Assembly: GCA_964537975.1 (NCBI GenBank)
Contig: CAZIDP010000022.1
Span: forward strand, 5,677-69,676
Reading direction: 5' to 3'
DNA length: 64,000 nucleotides
DNA from: SCBR16-9 sp964537975
GTDB lineage: Bacteria > Hydrogenedentota > Hydrogenedentia > Hydrogenedentales > SCBR16-9
The notes beneath the pieces were generated by a model. It worked only from the letters and a program-made list of their open reading frames with translations, had not been told where the DNA came from and did not search any database. This document shows, piece after piece, positions 28,245 through 37,100 of the stretch (within the stretch, counting starts at the first letter, position 1; the number at the start of each line of letters is the position of its first letter). Both the position numbers and the translations under genes were made by a program.

Positions 28245-28832
28245 TTAAAATTTTGTGGTGTTGTTATTCAAGTATTCATTTATTTCCAACAGAAAGTCAT
28301 CTCCAAATACCCTTCTGATACAATCTGCAATATCGGGATAAAGCTTTTTGGCTTTTTTTCGCATCCAAATACAGGGATAACGAAGAATATCATCTTGAAC
28401 AGTGAGCACCGGTGGCGTGTCTTCTGTAAGCGCCAGTGGCCACAAACTGCACGGGCTGGGTTTATGTTTGTGAGGTGTTAAGTGATGGTCTAATGCGACT
28501 CGGTGTAACGCACACCAGGTACAGCCTACCTTGTCCTGAAAGGCAAACACACACTTGCCCGATTCGTCTGTATCAAGGATATAAGTCCCCGAACCATCTT
28601 CATCAAACGGATTCTCATGTGCTGCACCAGGGAGTACTTTCTCTGCATATTTGCCTGCCTCTGGTACCAACCCCACAATGTGGCGTAGTTCTTTTTTGGG
28701 AAATGCCACTTCATACTCATGACAACAGCATGGTCCCTCACGGCAAAGCATTGGATCACAATAATGCCGGATTCGCAACAAGGCATCAATATCTACCTTA
28801 ATACCATTTACATAGAGTGATTTTCGATCCAT
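28245..28832 (-). CDS. Cysteine-cluster protein (YkgJ/DUF3109-like)
   Basis: 195 residues. ATG follows GGGAGG. The cysteine pattern near the N-terminus is C25-x4-C30-x4-CCC37, followed by CVFAFQDKVGCTWCALHRVAL and KPSPCSLWPLAL. Several conserved Cys in this order, with FAFQ and CxLxPL motifs, are typical of proteins thought to bind a metal or Fe-S cluster. The function is unknown. It is convergent with the DoxX-like gene, with only 9 bp between stops. Confidence 0.65.
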   Translation of the reverse strand: MDRKSLYVNGIKVDIDALLRIRHYCDPMLCREGPCCCHEYEVAFPKKELRHIVGLVPEAGKYAEKVLPGAAHENPFDEDGSGTYILDTDESGKCVFAFQDKVGCTWCALHRVALDHHLTPHKHKPSPCSLWPLALTEDTPPVLTVQDDILRYPCIWMRKKAKKLYPDIADCIRRVFGDDFLLEINEYLNNNTTKF

Positions 28833-28938
28833 TACATGGAACCTCCCAAAATGAAGAGGAAATAAGTTTGCGAATCACACCTGAAAAAAGTTACAACATG
28901 GAATAGAATAGCATACCAGACAATGGAGGTTTTACCAT

Positions 28939-29895
28939 ATGCCACGTTTTAATCGTATTTTGATTGGATGGAGACTGAGCCTGAGCAGCATTCGTTATGT
29001 GTTACATGATAAATCACTGCTCTACTTTCCATTGACATCTTCCTTTCTTGTACTGCTTACCTTAACACTGTTTTATATAGCGGTTGGCCCTGACAAGATG
29101 AAATTGATAATTAATACCCGTTTTAATGATCTTGGGGTTCAGTACATCAATTATGGGTATTATTTCGTTGCGTTGCTGGCCTACCTTGGACTGGCGATCG
29201 TCACCATGCTGATGAATGCCGCATTGGTAGCGTGTGCCGATCGCACGATGCTGGGAGAAGACACATCGTACAAGCAGGGCTTGTTTGCTGCCTTTCGACG
29301 GGCATTCGGGGTCATACCTTGGGCGTTGATATCTTCTACCATCGGATTGCTCTTCACATTGCTGGATCAGGAACGTCGCTGTTCTCAAGTTCTACGTAAC
29401 TGGTTCGGTGCATCCTGGTCCACATTAACCTATTTTGTGTTACCGGTAATGGTAATTGACAGGCGCAATGTCATTTCGGCATTCAGCCACTCCAAAAAAC
29501 TTATGCAGCAAACCTGGGGCGAAAACCTTCAACCTAGATTTGGTCTTTTCTGGCTTTTATTATTGTTAAACACCCCCCTTCTTTTTGCAGCCTTGATTCT
29601 TTACTTTTCAGAATGGAGTTTTAACAATGCCATAGTTTTGCTGATGATGCTTTATGTTGGAATTACTATCTTGCTCGCCCAAACAGCACGTGCTGTATTG
29701 AATGTCTCTTTGCATCATTTTGCATCCAACCGGGTGGTAGAAAGTTTTAATATGAATCTTCTTCGTGACGCATTTAGGAGCCGTACAGACTCAGTGACGC
29801 CCACAGAATCTGAAGATGATATATATCCTACTGATGAGAATGATCAGTCGGAAAATAATACGCAATCTGGAGGTGATGGTTCTGGTGAAAAGTGA
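28939..29895 (+). CDS. DUF6159-family membrane protein
   Basis: 318 residues. ATG follows AATGGAGG. The N-terminus GWRLSLSSIRYVLHDKSLLYFPL matches the start of DUF6159 proteins. Five to six membrane helices follow, including a paired helix region around residues 190-250. The C-terminal 45 residues are acidic and Ser/Asn-rich. The function is unknown. Its end overlaps the next gene by 11 bases, implying joint translation with a sigma-54 activator. Confidence 0.7.
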   Translation: MPRFNRILIGWRLSLSSIRYVLHDKSLLYFPLTSSFLVLLTLTLFYIAVGPDKMKLIINTRFNDLGVQYINYGYYFVALLAYLGLAIVTMLMNAALVACADRTMLGEDTSYKQGLFAAFRRAFGVIPWALISSTIGLLFTLLDQERRCSQVLRNWFGASWSTLTYFVLPVMVIDRRNVISAFSHSKKLMQQTWGENLQPRFGLFWLLLLLNTPLLFAALILYFSEWSFNNAIVLLMMLYVGITILLAQTARAVLNVSLHHFASNRVVESFNMNLLRDAFRSRTDSVTPTESEDDIYPTDENDQSENNTQSGGDGSGEK

Positions 29896-31834
29896 CCGGA
29901 ATAAGGAGTTATTAATTTATGAGAATCCAGAGACTGTAATTCGCCTCATACTGGAAGGAACTTCAGGGGTAACAGGTGGTGATTTTTTCAGGGCGTTGGT
30001 TAAAAGCCTGGCTGAAGTACTGGGGGTTCATGGAGCCTGGGTAACAGAATGGATTGCAGAGAGCAGACGCTTACGCTCACATGCATTTTGGTTGGATGAT
30101 CAATGGATTAATGAATATGAATACCCCATAGCTGGAACTCCCTGTGAACCCGTAATCAATGAAACTCGGCTCGTGTGTTTTCCTCAAAAGGTAACTGAGT
30201 TATTTCCAAATGATCCTGATTTGCTCAAGTTTAATGCGATAAGTTATATGGGTATGCCCCTTCTGGACACACAAGATGAAATTTTGGGGCATTTGGCAGT
30301 CTTTAATACATCACCCATGTCACCAGGTACCTCACTGGAATATATCTTCCGAATTTTTGCAGCTCGCGCAGCTGCAGAAATACAACGCATTCGGGCAGAA
30401 GCACAAACACAAGCCCGTGAAGAACAGCTTTCTGGATTATTTAATGGCACCATGGATGCAATTCTAGAACTGGACGATCAATTGCGAATTACCATGGTGA
30501 ATCCAGCAACAGAACGATTGTTTGGTGTTTCTACAGATCAAATGTTGAAATATTTCTTACCTGACTTGCTTTCAGTTGAAAGTGTTTTCCAGCTCCATAA
30601 CAATTTAGAGCACTGCGCAAAAAATAATGAAAATTTCCGGTTCACTGGTGAGTGGAATGGGTGTGACACACAGGGCAACGTGATTCCTTTAGAGGTATCC
30701 TTGTCTCAATATAATCGCGGCAAGTCAGTCAAATACATTGCAATCATGAGAGATATGCGAGAGCGTCTGGAAGCAGAACGCCGCATTCATGCATTAAGCG
30801 CTGAAACAGCCTACCTTCGAGATGAATTGCGGTTATCTTCAAGTGAGAATACGCTGATTGGTGAGAGCCCTGTCATGCTGCCGATATTGCGGGATATTAA
30901 TGAAGTGGCATCAACTGATGCTACGGTACTTCTTCTCGGTGAAACTGGTACCGGAAAGGAGGTAGTCGCACGTACTTTGCACAAAGCCAGCAAACGTGCG
31001 AAAGCTCCCTTGATAACAGTCAACTGTGCTGCTATACCAGGGACATTAATCGAGAGTGAACTTTTCGGACATGAAAAAGGCGCATTTACTGGAGCCACAG
31101 CAAGACGTGAAGGTCGTTTCGCTTTGGCAGATGGTGGGACAATATTCCTGGATGAAATTGGCGAAATGCCCCTGGAGCTACAAGCAAAATTACTGCGGGT
31201 ACTTCAGGAGGGAGAGTTTGAACCAGTAGGCGGATCAAAAACCTGTAAGACCGATGTGCGCGTTTTGGCTGCCACCCACCGGGACTTGCGTAAGGATGTA
31301 ACTGCTGGTCGTTTCAGAGAAGATTTGTATTATCGTATCAGTGTTTTTCCCATAACCTTGCCCCCATTACGCGAAAGAGGGCATGACATCTGTCTATTAG
31401 CCCAACATTTTGTTACCCAAATTTCCAGGAAGCATGGACGGAATTCTTTGCCCATTACGGAATATGAAGCACGCCTTCTGGAATCGTATTCCTGGCCCGG
31501 AAATGTTCGTGAACTGCAAAACATTATCGAACGGGCTGTAATCACATCACAAACAGGCCGATTGAATCTTGCCCGGGCTCTACCGGAAATTGTTCCTGAA
31601 AGAATCAGCCACAATGAGTCAGAAGCTGGCAACATGGACTCATTTCAACAAAAACCTGTTCTGACAGAGAAGGAGTTGCGGGAATTTGAACGTTCAAACC
31701 TTCTCAAGGCACTGGAGTCCACAAACTGGAAAATTTCAGGTATAAACGGGACAGCAACTTTGTTGGGTATTAAACCGACTACTTTAATGTCCAGAATGAA
31801 AGCCTTAAAAATCTGCCGTCCTGCCACTTCCTGA
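29885..31834 (+). CDS. Sigma-54-dependent activator with GAF and PAS domains
   Basis: 649 residues from GTG at 29885, eight bases after a perfect GGAGGTGA; the frame is open further upstream, and the ATG at 29876 sits too close to that site. Residues about 20-165 are a GAF domain, about 175-300 a PAS domain (MDAILELDDQLRITMVNPATERLFG), followed by a short helical linker. The AAA+ domain has GETGTGKE near 352, an intact GAFTGA loop near 398, and FLDEIGEMPLELQAKLLRV. The C-terminal Fis-type helix-turn-helix includes NGTATLLGIKPTTLMSRMK. Downstream lie a long inverted repeat and a sigma-54 promoter before the osmC-type gene, its likely target. Confidence 0.85.
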   Translation: MKSDRNKELLIYENPETVIRLILEGTSGVTGGDFFRALVKSLAEVLGVHGAWVTEWIAESRRLRSHAFWLDDQWINEYEYPIAGTPCEPVINETRLVCFPQKVTELFPNDPDLLKFNAISYMGMPLLDTQDEILGHLAVFNTSPMSPGTSLEYIFRIFAARAAAEIQRIRAEAQTQAREEQLSGLFNGTMDAILELDDQLRITMVNPATERLFGVSTDQMLKYFLPDLLSVESVFQLHNNLEHCAKNNENFRFTGEWNGCDTQGNVIPLEVSLSQYNRGKSVKYIAIMRDMRERLEAERRIHALSAETAYLRDELRLSSSENTLIGESPVMLPILRDINEVASTDATVLLLGETGTGKEVVARTLHKASKRAKAPLITVNCAAIPGTLIESELFGHEKGAFTGATARREGRFALADGGTIFLDEIGEMPLELQAKLLRVLQEGEFEPVGGSKTCKTDVRVLAATHRDLRKDVTAGRFREDLYYRISVFPITLPPLRERGHDICLLAQHFVTQISRKHGRNSLPITEYEARLLESYSWPGNVRELQNIIERAVITSQTGRLNLARALPEIVPERISHNESEAGNMDSFQQKPVLTEKELREFERSNLLKALESTNWKISGINGTATLLGIKPTTLMSRMKALKICRPATS

Positions 31835-31923
31835 GCATTAGTAGAATCATTTCTGGTTATCAAGCGTCCCCCCAACCACGTGCTGACTATAAGTAAATAT
31901 CGCAATCCCGTCAATATTGACAC

Positions 31924-31952
31924 ACGAGAGTTCGTAAATCACGAAATCTCGT
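31924..31952. promoter_or_regulatory. Inverted repeat, likely enhancer site for the GAF-PAS sigma-54 activator
   Basis: ACGAGAGTTCGT and ACGAAATCTCGT are 12-bp arms (11 of 12 positions complementary) around a 5-bp spacer. The centre is about 120 bp upstream of the predicted osmC transcription start and 100 bp after the activator stop codon. Confidence 0.65.
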
Positions 31953-32032
31953 CATCTGAAACACCTCGCCTCATACACATAATCATGTGTATAAATTCAA
32001 TATTTACAGATACTTACATATGTTAATCAAAA

Positions 32033-32049
32033 TTGGCATGAATAGTGCT
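32033..32049 (+). promoter_or_regulatory. Sigma-54 (-24/-12) promoter of the osmC-type gene
   Basis: TTGGCATGAATAGTGCT fits TTGGCACG-N4-TTGCT with GG and GC ten bases apart. It ends in GTGCT like the sbp promoter. It lies 60 bp before the OsmC start codon. Confidence 0.7.
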
Positions 32050-32108
32050 CTATTCATTTCAGAGCCAATGGGGCTCGAAGGAAAACCAAAACTATAGGAG
32101 ATAGACAA

Positions 32109-32684
32109 ATGACAACAACTGTTACAGCCACAGACAAATTGAATGGAGTTGATGTTGAACGCTTGTATGGCACAATCAAGGTTCTAGAAGAAAAACCTGA
32201 ACTGGCACGTTTTGAATTTCGAGCACGAAATCGTTGGATCAATGGTGGTCACAATCAATCTAACATCAAAGGTTTTTTTGGCGCAGGGGAAGAAGACAAA
32301 TCGCGCAGCAAGCCATTTGTGCTCGATAATGGGGAACCGGATATACTGCTTGGCAAAGATGAAGGCGCAAATCCTGTTGAGTATGTACTGCATGGTCTTG
32401 CAGGATGTATGACTACTTCAATGGTTTATCACGCGGCTGCTCGTGGCATCAAGATCATGGCAATTGAGTCTACACTATCCGGCGAATTAGACCTTCGTGG
32501 ATTGCTGGGAATCACCAAAGATGTACGTAATGGCTACAAAAAAATCAACGTTGCATTCAAAATCAAATCGAACGCAACAGACGAACAACTTGAAGAGTTG
32601 ATTCAGATAGCCAAAGATCACTCTCCGGTTTTTGACACCGTATCACGTCCCGTACCAATTGAAGTCAGTGTACAACGTAAGTAA
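32109..32684 (+). CDS. OsmC-family protein with a single catalytic-type cysteine
   Basis: 191 residues. ATG follows ATAGGAG. The OsmC/Ohr fold is indicated by PVEYVLHGLAGCMTTSMVYHAAARGI, which holds the peroxidatic-type Cys at the start of the central helix, and by the C-terminal AKDHSPVFDTVSRPVPIEV. In classical OsmC peroxidases that second motif is CPV, with the resolving Cys; here it is SPV. The protein may therefore need an external thiol or have another role. It appears to be controlled by sigma-54 and the preceding activator and is followed by a terminator. Confidence 0.85.
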   Translation: MTTTVTATDKLNGVDVERLYGTIKVLEEKPELARFEFRARNRWINGGHNQSNIKGFFGAGEEDKSRSKPFVLDNGEPDILLGKDEGANPVEYVLHGLAGCMTTSMVYHAAARGIKIMAIESTLSGELDLRGLLGITKDVRNGYKKINVAFKIKSNATDEQLEELIQIAKDHSPVFDTVSRPVPIEVSVQRK

Positions 32685-32714
32685 GTGATCAAAAAAGCTT
32701 TAAAATCTGAGGAT

Positions 32715-32755
32715 AATACCCGACAATCATCAATGGCAGATTGTCGGGTTATATC
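32715..32755 (+). terminator. Stem-loop terminator after the osmC-type gene
   Basis: ACCCGACAATC (32718-32728) pairs with GATTGTCGGGT (32739-32749), followed by TATATCTTATT. Strong stem, weak U-run. Confidence 0.65.
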
Positions 32756-32831
32756 TTATTATGAGTAATGCACGGTGGTTGTAATTAGATGCATGGCCTG
32801 TTTCATAGGTTCTCAACATTGCATGTCGAGT

Positions 32832-32864
32832 AAAAAAAAACGCTTGAGCTTTCACACTCAAGCG
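32832..32864 (-). terminator. Rho-independent terminator after the zinc-ribbon gene
   Basis: CGCTTGAG (32841-32848) pairs with CTCAAGCG (32857-32864). On the minus strand it is followed by nine T. It lies about 60 bp past the stop codon. Confidence 0.85.
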
Positions 32865-32922
32865 CAATCAGGTACATTAATAAATAGAGCGAATATTCAA
32901 CAGTAAGTCAAGTTAAATGACT

Positions 32923-33438
32923 TTACAATTCATCATCATCGACACTAATTAAACCACTCAGATCGTCCACATTGTCTACATCAATGTCTTTATCTTCGTC
33001 GTCTTCTTCTTCTTCCTCGTCATCAATGTCATCAACATCTTCAATATCAATTTCGTCATCATCACTATCACCATCAACTACTTCATCGTCTTCATCATCA
33101 GTTTCCACATCGTCATCAATGTTTTCAACCGAATCAAATTTATTGATATTCAAACCAGCTTCAACAATTTCTTCACCATCATCGGTATCCGAAATATCTT
33201 CATCGTGCAACAATGCGGTTACTTTTACTTTTGCAACCTGCTTTTTTTTCGTACCTTTAACTGCGGTCTTTGCACTTCGCTTTAAGGAAGGTTTTTGAGA
33301 AGCAGAACCAGATTCCTTGTCAGCACCTACGAGAATTAATTTCTCGCCTTCACAGTCGGGACATTTAAATTCAAGTTTTTCTGCACCCCAATCAACAAAT
33401 CGGCGGTTGCAACTTGGACAATGGTATTTGATCGGCAT
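32923..33438 (-). CDS. Zinc-ribbon protein with a long acidic tail
   Basis: 171 residues. ATG follows GAGGGAGC. Residues 8-32 hold CPSC and CPDC, a zinc ribbon (YHCPSCNRRFVDWGAEKLEFKCPDCEGEK). Residues about 48-75 are Lys-rich and basic. From about residue 80 to the end the sequence is mostly Asp and Glu (for example DIDDEEEEEDDEDKDIDVD). The order of zinc finger, basic patch and acidic tail suggests binding to a nucleic acid or polymerase partner, but the function is unknown. Confidence 0.7.
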   Translation of the reverse strand: MPIKYHCPSCNRRFVDWGAEKLEFKCPDCEGEKLILVGADKESGSASQKPSLKRSAKTAVKGTKKKQVAKVKVTALLHDEDISDTDDGEEIVEAGLNINKFDSVENIDDDVETDDEDDEVVDGDSDDDEIDIEDVDDIDDEEEEEDDEDKDIDVDNVDDLSGLISVDDDEL

Positions 33439-33564
33439 AGCCGTGCTCCCTCATACGTGTACTAAATTTTTTTTAAATAAATGACAAGAAAATGCACCAG
33501 AAAAGGTGCCTCATAACCTATATTTGACCCATGTCGGCGGGAGTATAACAGATGGTAACACTAT

Positions 33565-33590
33565 GATAAAAGTTCAAGCTTACTTTTATC
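33565..33590 (-). other. Perfect 9-bp hairpin
   Basis: GATAAAAGT (33565-33573) pairs with ACTTTTATC (33582-33590) across an 8-nt loop, about 45 bp downstream of the small ORF on the minus strand. There is no U-run; it may be a weak terminator. A second hairpin, TGAAGCAG/CTGCTTCA (33898-33923), lies upstream of that ORF. Confidence 0.35.
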
Positions 33591-33635
33591 ATCACATTGG
33601 AAACCGGAGGAGGCCTGATGTTAATAATTCAGCTT

Positions 33636-33866
33636 TTAGATATGCGTTCTCGTCGTACATTCGGACGAAGTATCTTTGCTGTTTTTATCGCATATGTCAC
33701 CACTGTTGCAACATATCGAATTGCCTTGTTCGTCAATAAATGGCCCACGACATCCCAATCGCCGAAAGCCCAGTCGTTTGACGGCGATCAGATGAACACC
33801 TCCCCAAACTGCATATAGTATAATTAATGCAAAAGCAATAATTATTATGTTAAACAAATAATCCAT
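33636..33866 (-). CDS. Possible small membrane protein with Cys-rich tail
   Basis: 76 residues. The N-terminus (MDYLFNIIIIAFALIILYAVWGG) is a membrane helix, followed by a basic segment and five Cys in GCRGPFIDEQGNSICCNSGDIC and a later Cys. The amino acid order looks protein-like, but the ribosome binding site is weak (GGGT), and a competing plus-strand ORF overlaps. Apart from this ORF and the hairpins, the gap 33439-34146 shows nothing. Confidence 0.35.
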   Translation of the reverse strand: MDYLFNIIIIAFALIILYAVWGGVHLIAVKRLGFRRLGCRGPFIDEQGNSICCNSGDICDKNSKDTSSECTTRTHI

Positions 33867-34066
33867 GTGAACCCAATCAATCTAATCAAGTTTATTTTGA
33901 AGCAGCGTCATTGTTCTGCTTCATACAGTCGCTTAAATACATTATATCAGATTAGAATTGATTCATGCCTCGTTTTTTTCGATTTGACCTGGATTATCCC
34001 TGAATAATGAATAATGGTGTACTCCAGTTTATTTTATAGGTAATCAACAGAAATAATTTAGAAAAT

Positions 34067-34116
34067 AATTCCCTGTACCCCATTCGATTTTGCATCCTAT
34101 GCGGTACAGGGGAATT
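34067..34116 (-). terminator. Stem-loop after the first BACON/VWA gene
   Basis: AATTCCCTGTACC (34067-34079) pairs with GGTACAGGGGAATT (34103-34116) with one bulged base, 30 bp past the stop codon. There is no strong U-run on the minus strand. Confidence 0.6.
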
Positions 34117-34146
34117 TAAGTTAACGATTAATTAAAAAACCTATAC

Positions 34147-37100
34147 TTATGGAACTATCATCATGACTGTCACAATCCGTTGTGTATTGGTATGTGACTG
34201 CGTAATTACCAGATCAAATTCATAACCGCCTGCTGGAAGTCCTTGACGGGACACACTAAAATTGATTTCTTCACTTTCACCTGGTCCCAGAATGCCTGAT
34301 GACTTGGGTATGGTCAACCATGAGGGAGCGGCCGCGAAATTAAATGACCAGTTCAATGTACTTTGTTGGGTATTCGTCATGGTAAGTATGCGATTGAATT
34401 GATCGGTACCAAAGTTGAGTGTTTCCGGCGTAATCTCCAGACTTGGTGGTTGAATCTCAAACTGAACCAGTATCGGGTTGTCCAGTGCTATCATATTCAG
34501 ACTTCCAAAGGTGTACTGGAATACAAGTGAACCGGAGTATAATCCAGGTGGTAGTGAACGGTCGATTTGGATTCGCACCGTATCTGGATTCAGTGTAGAA
34601 GTCACGAACCCGAAGAAATTGTCCGGTAACAATGCCCCTGCGGCACCTTCTGTAAACAACTCCCAACCGAGTCCAACACTGGCAACGGTATCCAGAATGC
34701 CACCAGTAAATATGGGATAGGCACCACCTACATTGGCAATCTCCAATTCCAGCACATCCGTGTCGGTTCCAAGATCAAAGGTTAATGGTCGTGTCATCAC
34801 TGGATCGATATTTGCCGAGTAACGTGGACGTGGGAAAGCGGTTGCCTTGAAGGTTTCCAATCCCACCTCAATGCTGTCGGGATACATGAAATATTTGCTG
34901 TCCGGAATGGATGGATTACGCAAGGGAGACAGTACATCAAAGAATACCAGGAAATCTGGATTGACATTTTCTAAGCGAATCACAAACAAATCACCAAACT
35001 GACCATATAACATAGGTGTGTTGTCTGGAGAGGTGAAAGCAACCTCATTGCCCACGCGGTTCATGGTCCAGTCAGCTACCAGGCCGCCTCTGCTCGCGGG
35101 AACCGGTATGATTGTGAAAGGCATTCCAGAATCGCTGTCAATGGAGAACTGTAAGTGTCGGATATTTCGCGGAATGTACTCTGCGCGCACGGTGATTTCC
35201 GCGGAGCCATCGTTCAGATTCACTCCTTCAGTTTCCAGAGATATTTGCCCCATTCGAACATCGCCGGATATCACGCTGAAATCCAGTTGTGCGTGAGAAA
35301 AGGAACCACTGATAATTCCCTGCTCCACGATGCATGGACTGTTCTGATCATTGGGATCATCAAAAGAAAGATTGCCGGTCACATCCGCATTGCTTTCTTC
35401 ATTCAGTGTGACATAACTCAGCACAACTTGCGCACGAAAATCATTGGCTATCGATTGGTCACAGGGATCATCCGGGTTTAATGTGCACCATCGCAACAAT
35501 TCACTGAACTGGGGCTCTCGAATCGGTATTCCAAAGGCATCAAATTCACCTGTTGGGCGGTTTAATGTTGCGTAGAAATGGCCTCCTGTTCCGGCAGCCA
35601 GACGCACCAGCGGTTCGCGTAGCACTTTATTACCCCAGCCAATTCCGAAGAAGCGGATACCATAGTTTTCCAGCAGGTCTACCGAATCCTGTATGGTACC
35701 TGGCGGAGTGGTCAGACGTCCGTCCGATACACAGATCAACGCTCGCATGTCCGCGTCATCAAACGGAAACATGAAGTGTTCATCCTCCTGGACGAGTGTC
35801 ATAGCAGCCAGTTCCACCGCTGGAAGCAATTCTGTCGCACCATTATCTTCGACTTGTATACTGTACAAGCGTGCCAACAATTCATTCTTGTCTTTCGTGA
35901 ATGTAGGCGCGGCAGCATTGGGCTTGATGATTCGTATCTTTTGTGAAAAATCAGATTCTCGATCATTAAAGATTGATAATCCTACACGATATTGATCCGG
36001 TAGCTCTGACAAGAGATGGCTGATAGTTTCTTCATACAGCAATTGCAGTGGGTCAGATGGTGGGTTCTCCAAGTCTCCCAGCTCTCCAGCTTCCACCAGC
36101 ATGTGCGCTGCTTCCTGCATACTGCCAGAGTAATCCAGCAGTATCATTACGTTAGCCCGAATTCTATCACCAGACGTTAAGAACTGATTGGTTTCCGAGC
36201 TTTCCAGTGGGATGCTCCGTTCTTCAATCGAGAACAGCTGCCCGATCTCTTGCAGACGGCTCCTGGGAATGAAAATAGGTTGTTGGCGGATGTTACGCAT
36301 GAGCAACACATAACGCACCAGTGAAGGAATTCGTGTTCTGGGACGAGACACTTCAAAGGTTAGTGAAGCGGCTTCCACAGAGACTTCCACCTCACGTGTT
36401 GGTATATTATCTACTGGTACATTGATCCCGTCACGCACCTCATATGCACGAATCATCAGTTTGGCGGAAGCACCTGCCCCTTCAAGCTGGGTACGGTCCA
36501 CTGTTACACTTATCGATCTCCAGTCCAGAATATCTGTGTTGGTGCCAATACTGCGACCGGTTTCTGGATACACTGTCAACCATTCCTTGCTTGGGAAGAT
36601 TTGGAAATTCAACACTGTGTCCGGATCACCATTGTTAGCGACTTCAAGAGTCGCGTTATTTACGTTGATTCCGAAACTAAAGCTACTCGGACGTGATGTA
36701 ATGGATGCCTTCTTGGGCACCTGAACCTGAATCAACAACGATTGCTGTGGATTGTTCGGATCATTTGAGTTGATGGTAAATACCTGTTGGGCGCCGATAT
36801 AAGTCAAGGAGCTTCTGTCAACCGTAGCAGTAAGTTGTTGTTGGCTACCCGGCTCCAGACTGCCTTGTGAAGGACTGACAGAAGCGAGCCAGGCAGGTCT
36901 GTTAGTCAAATCAAACTGCCAAGACAAGGTACCGTTCCCTTGATTTCGCAAAGTGAAGGTCTTGTTTAGCTGGCTTACATCGAAACTCAGGTAATTTGTA
37001 CCGGTATCATCCACACCATCAGATTGGATCACAAGTTGCGGTACCGGGGCAATTTGCATTCGTACTGTAACAGAAACCGGTGATGTACTGTCCCCTGCCG

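Noticed and set aside
32972..33298. Plus-strand ORF coding almost only Ser
   Set aside because: It is the antisense of the Asp/Glu codon run in the zinc-ribbon gene.
33618..33818. Plus-strand ORF of 66 codons with a strong GGAGGAGG site
   Set aside because: Spacing to the ATG is only four bases and the sequence is not protein-like. The minus-strand ORF with membrane helix and Cys motif is slightly more credible, though also weak.
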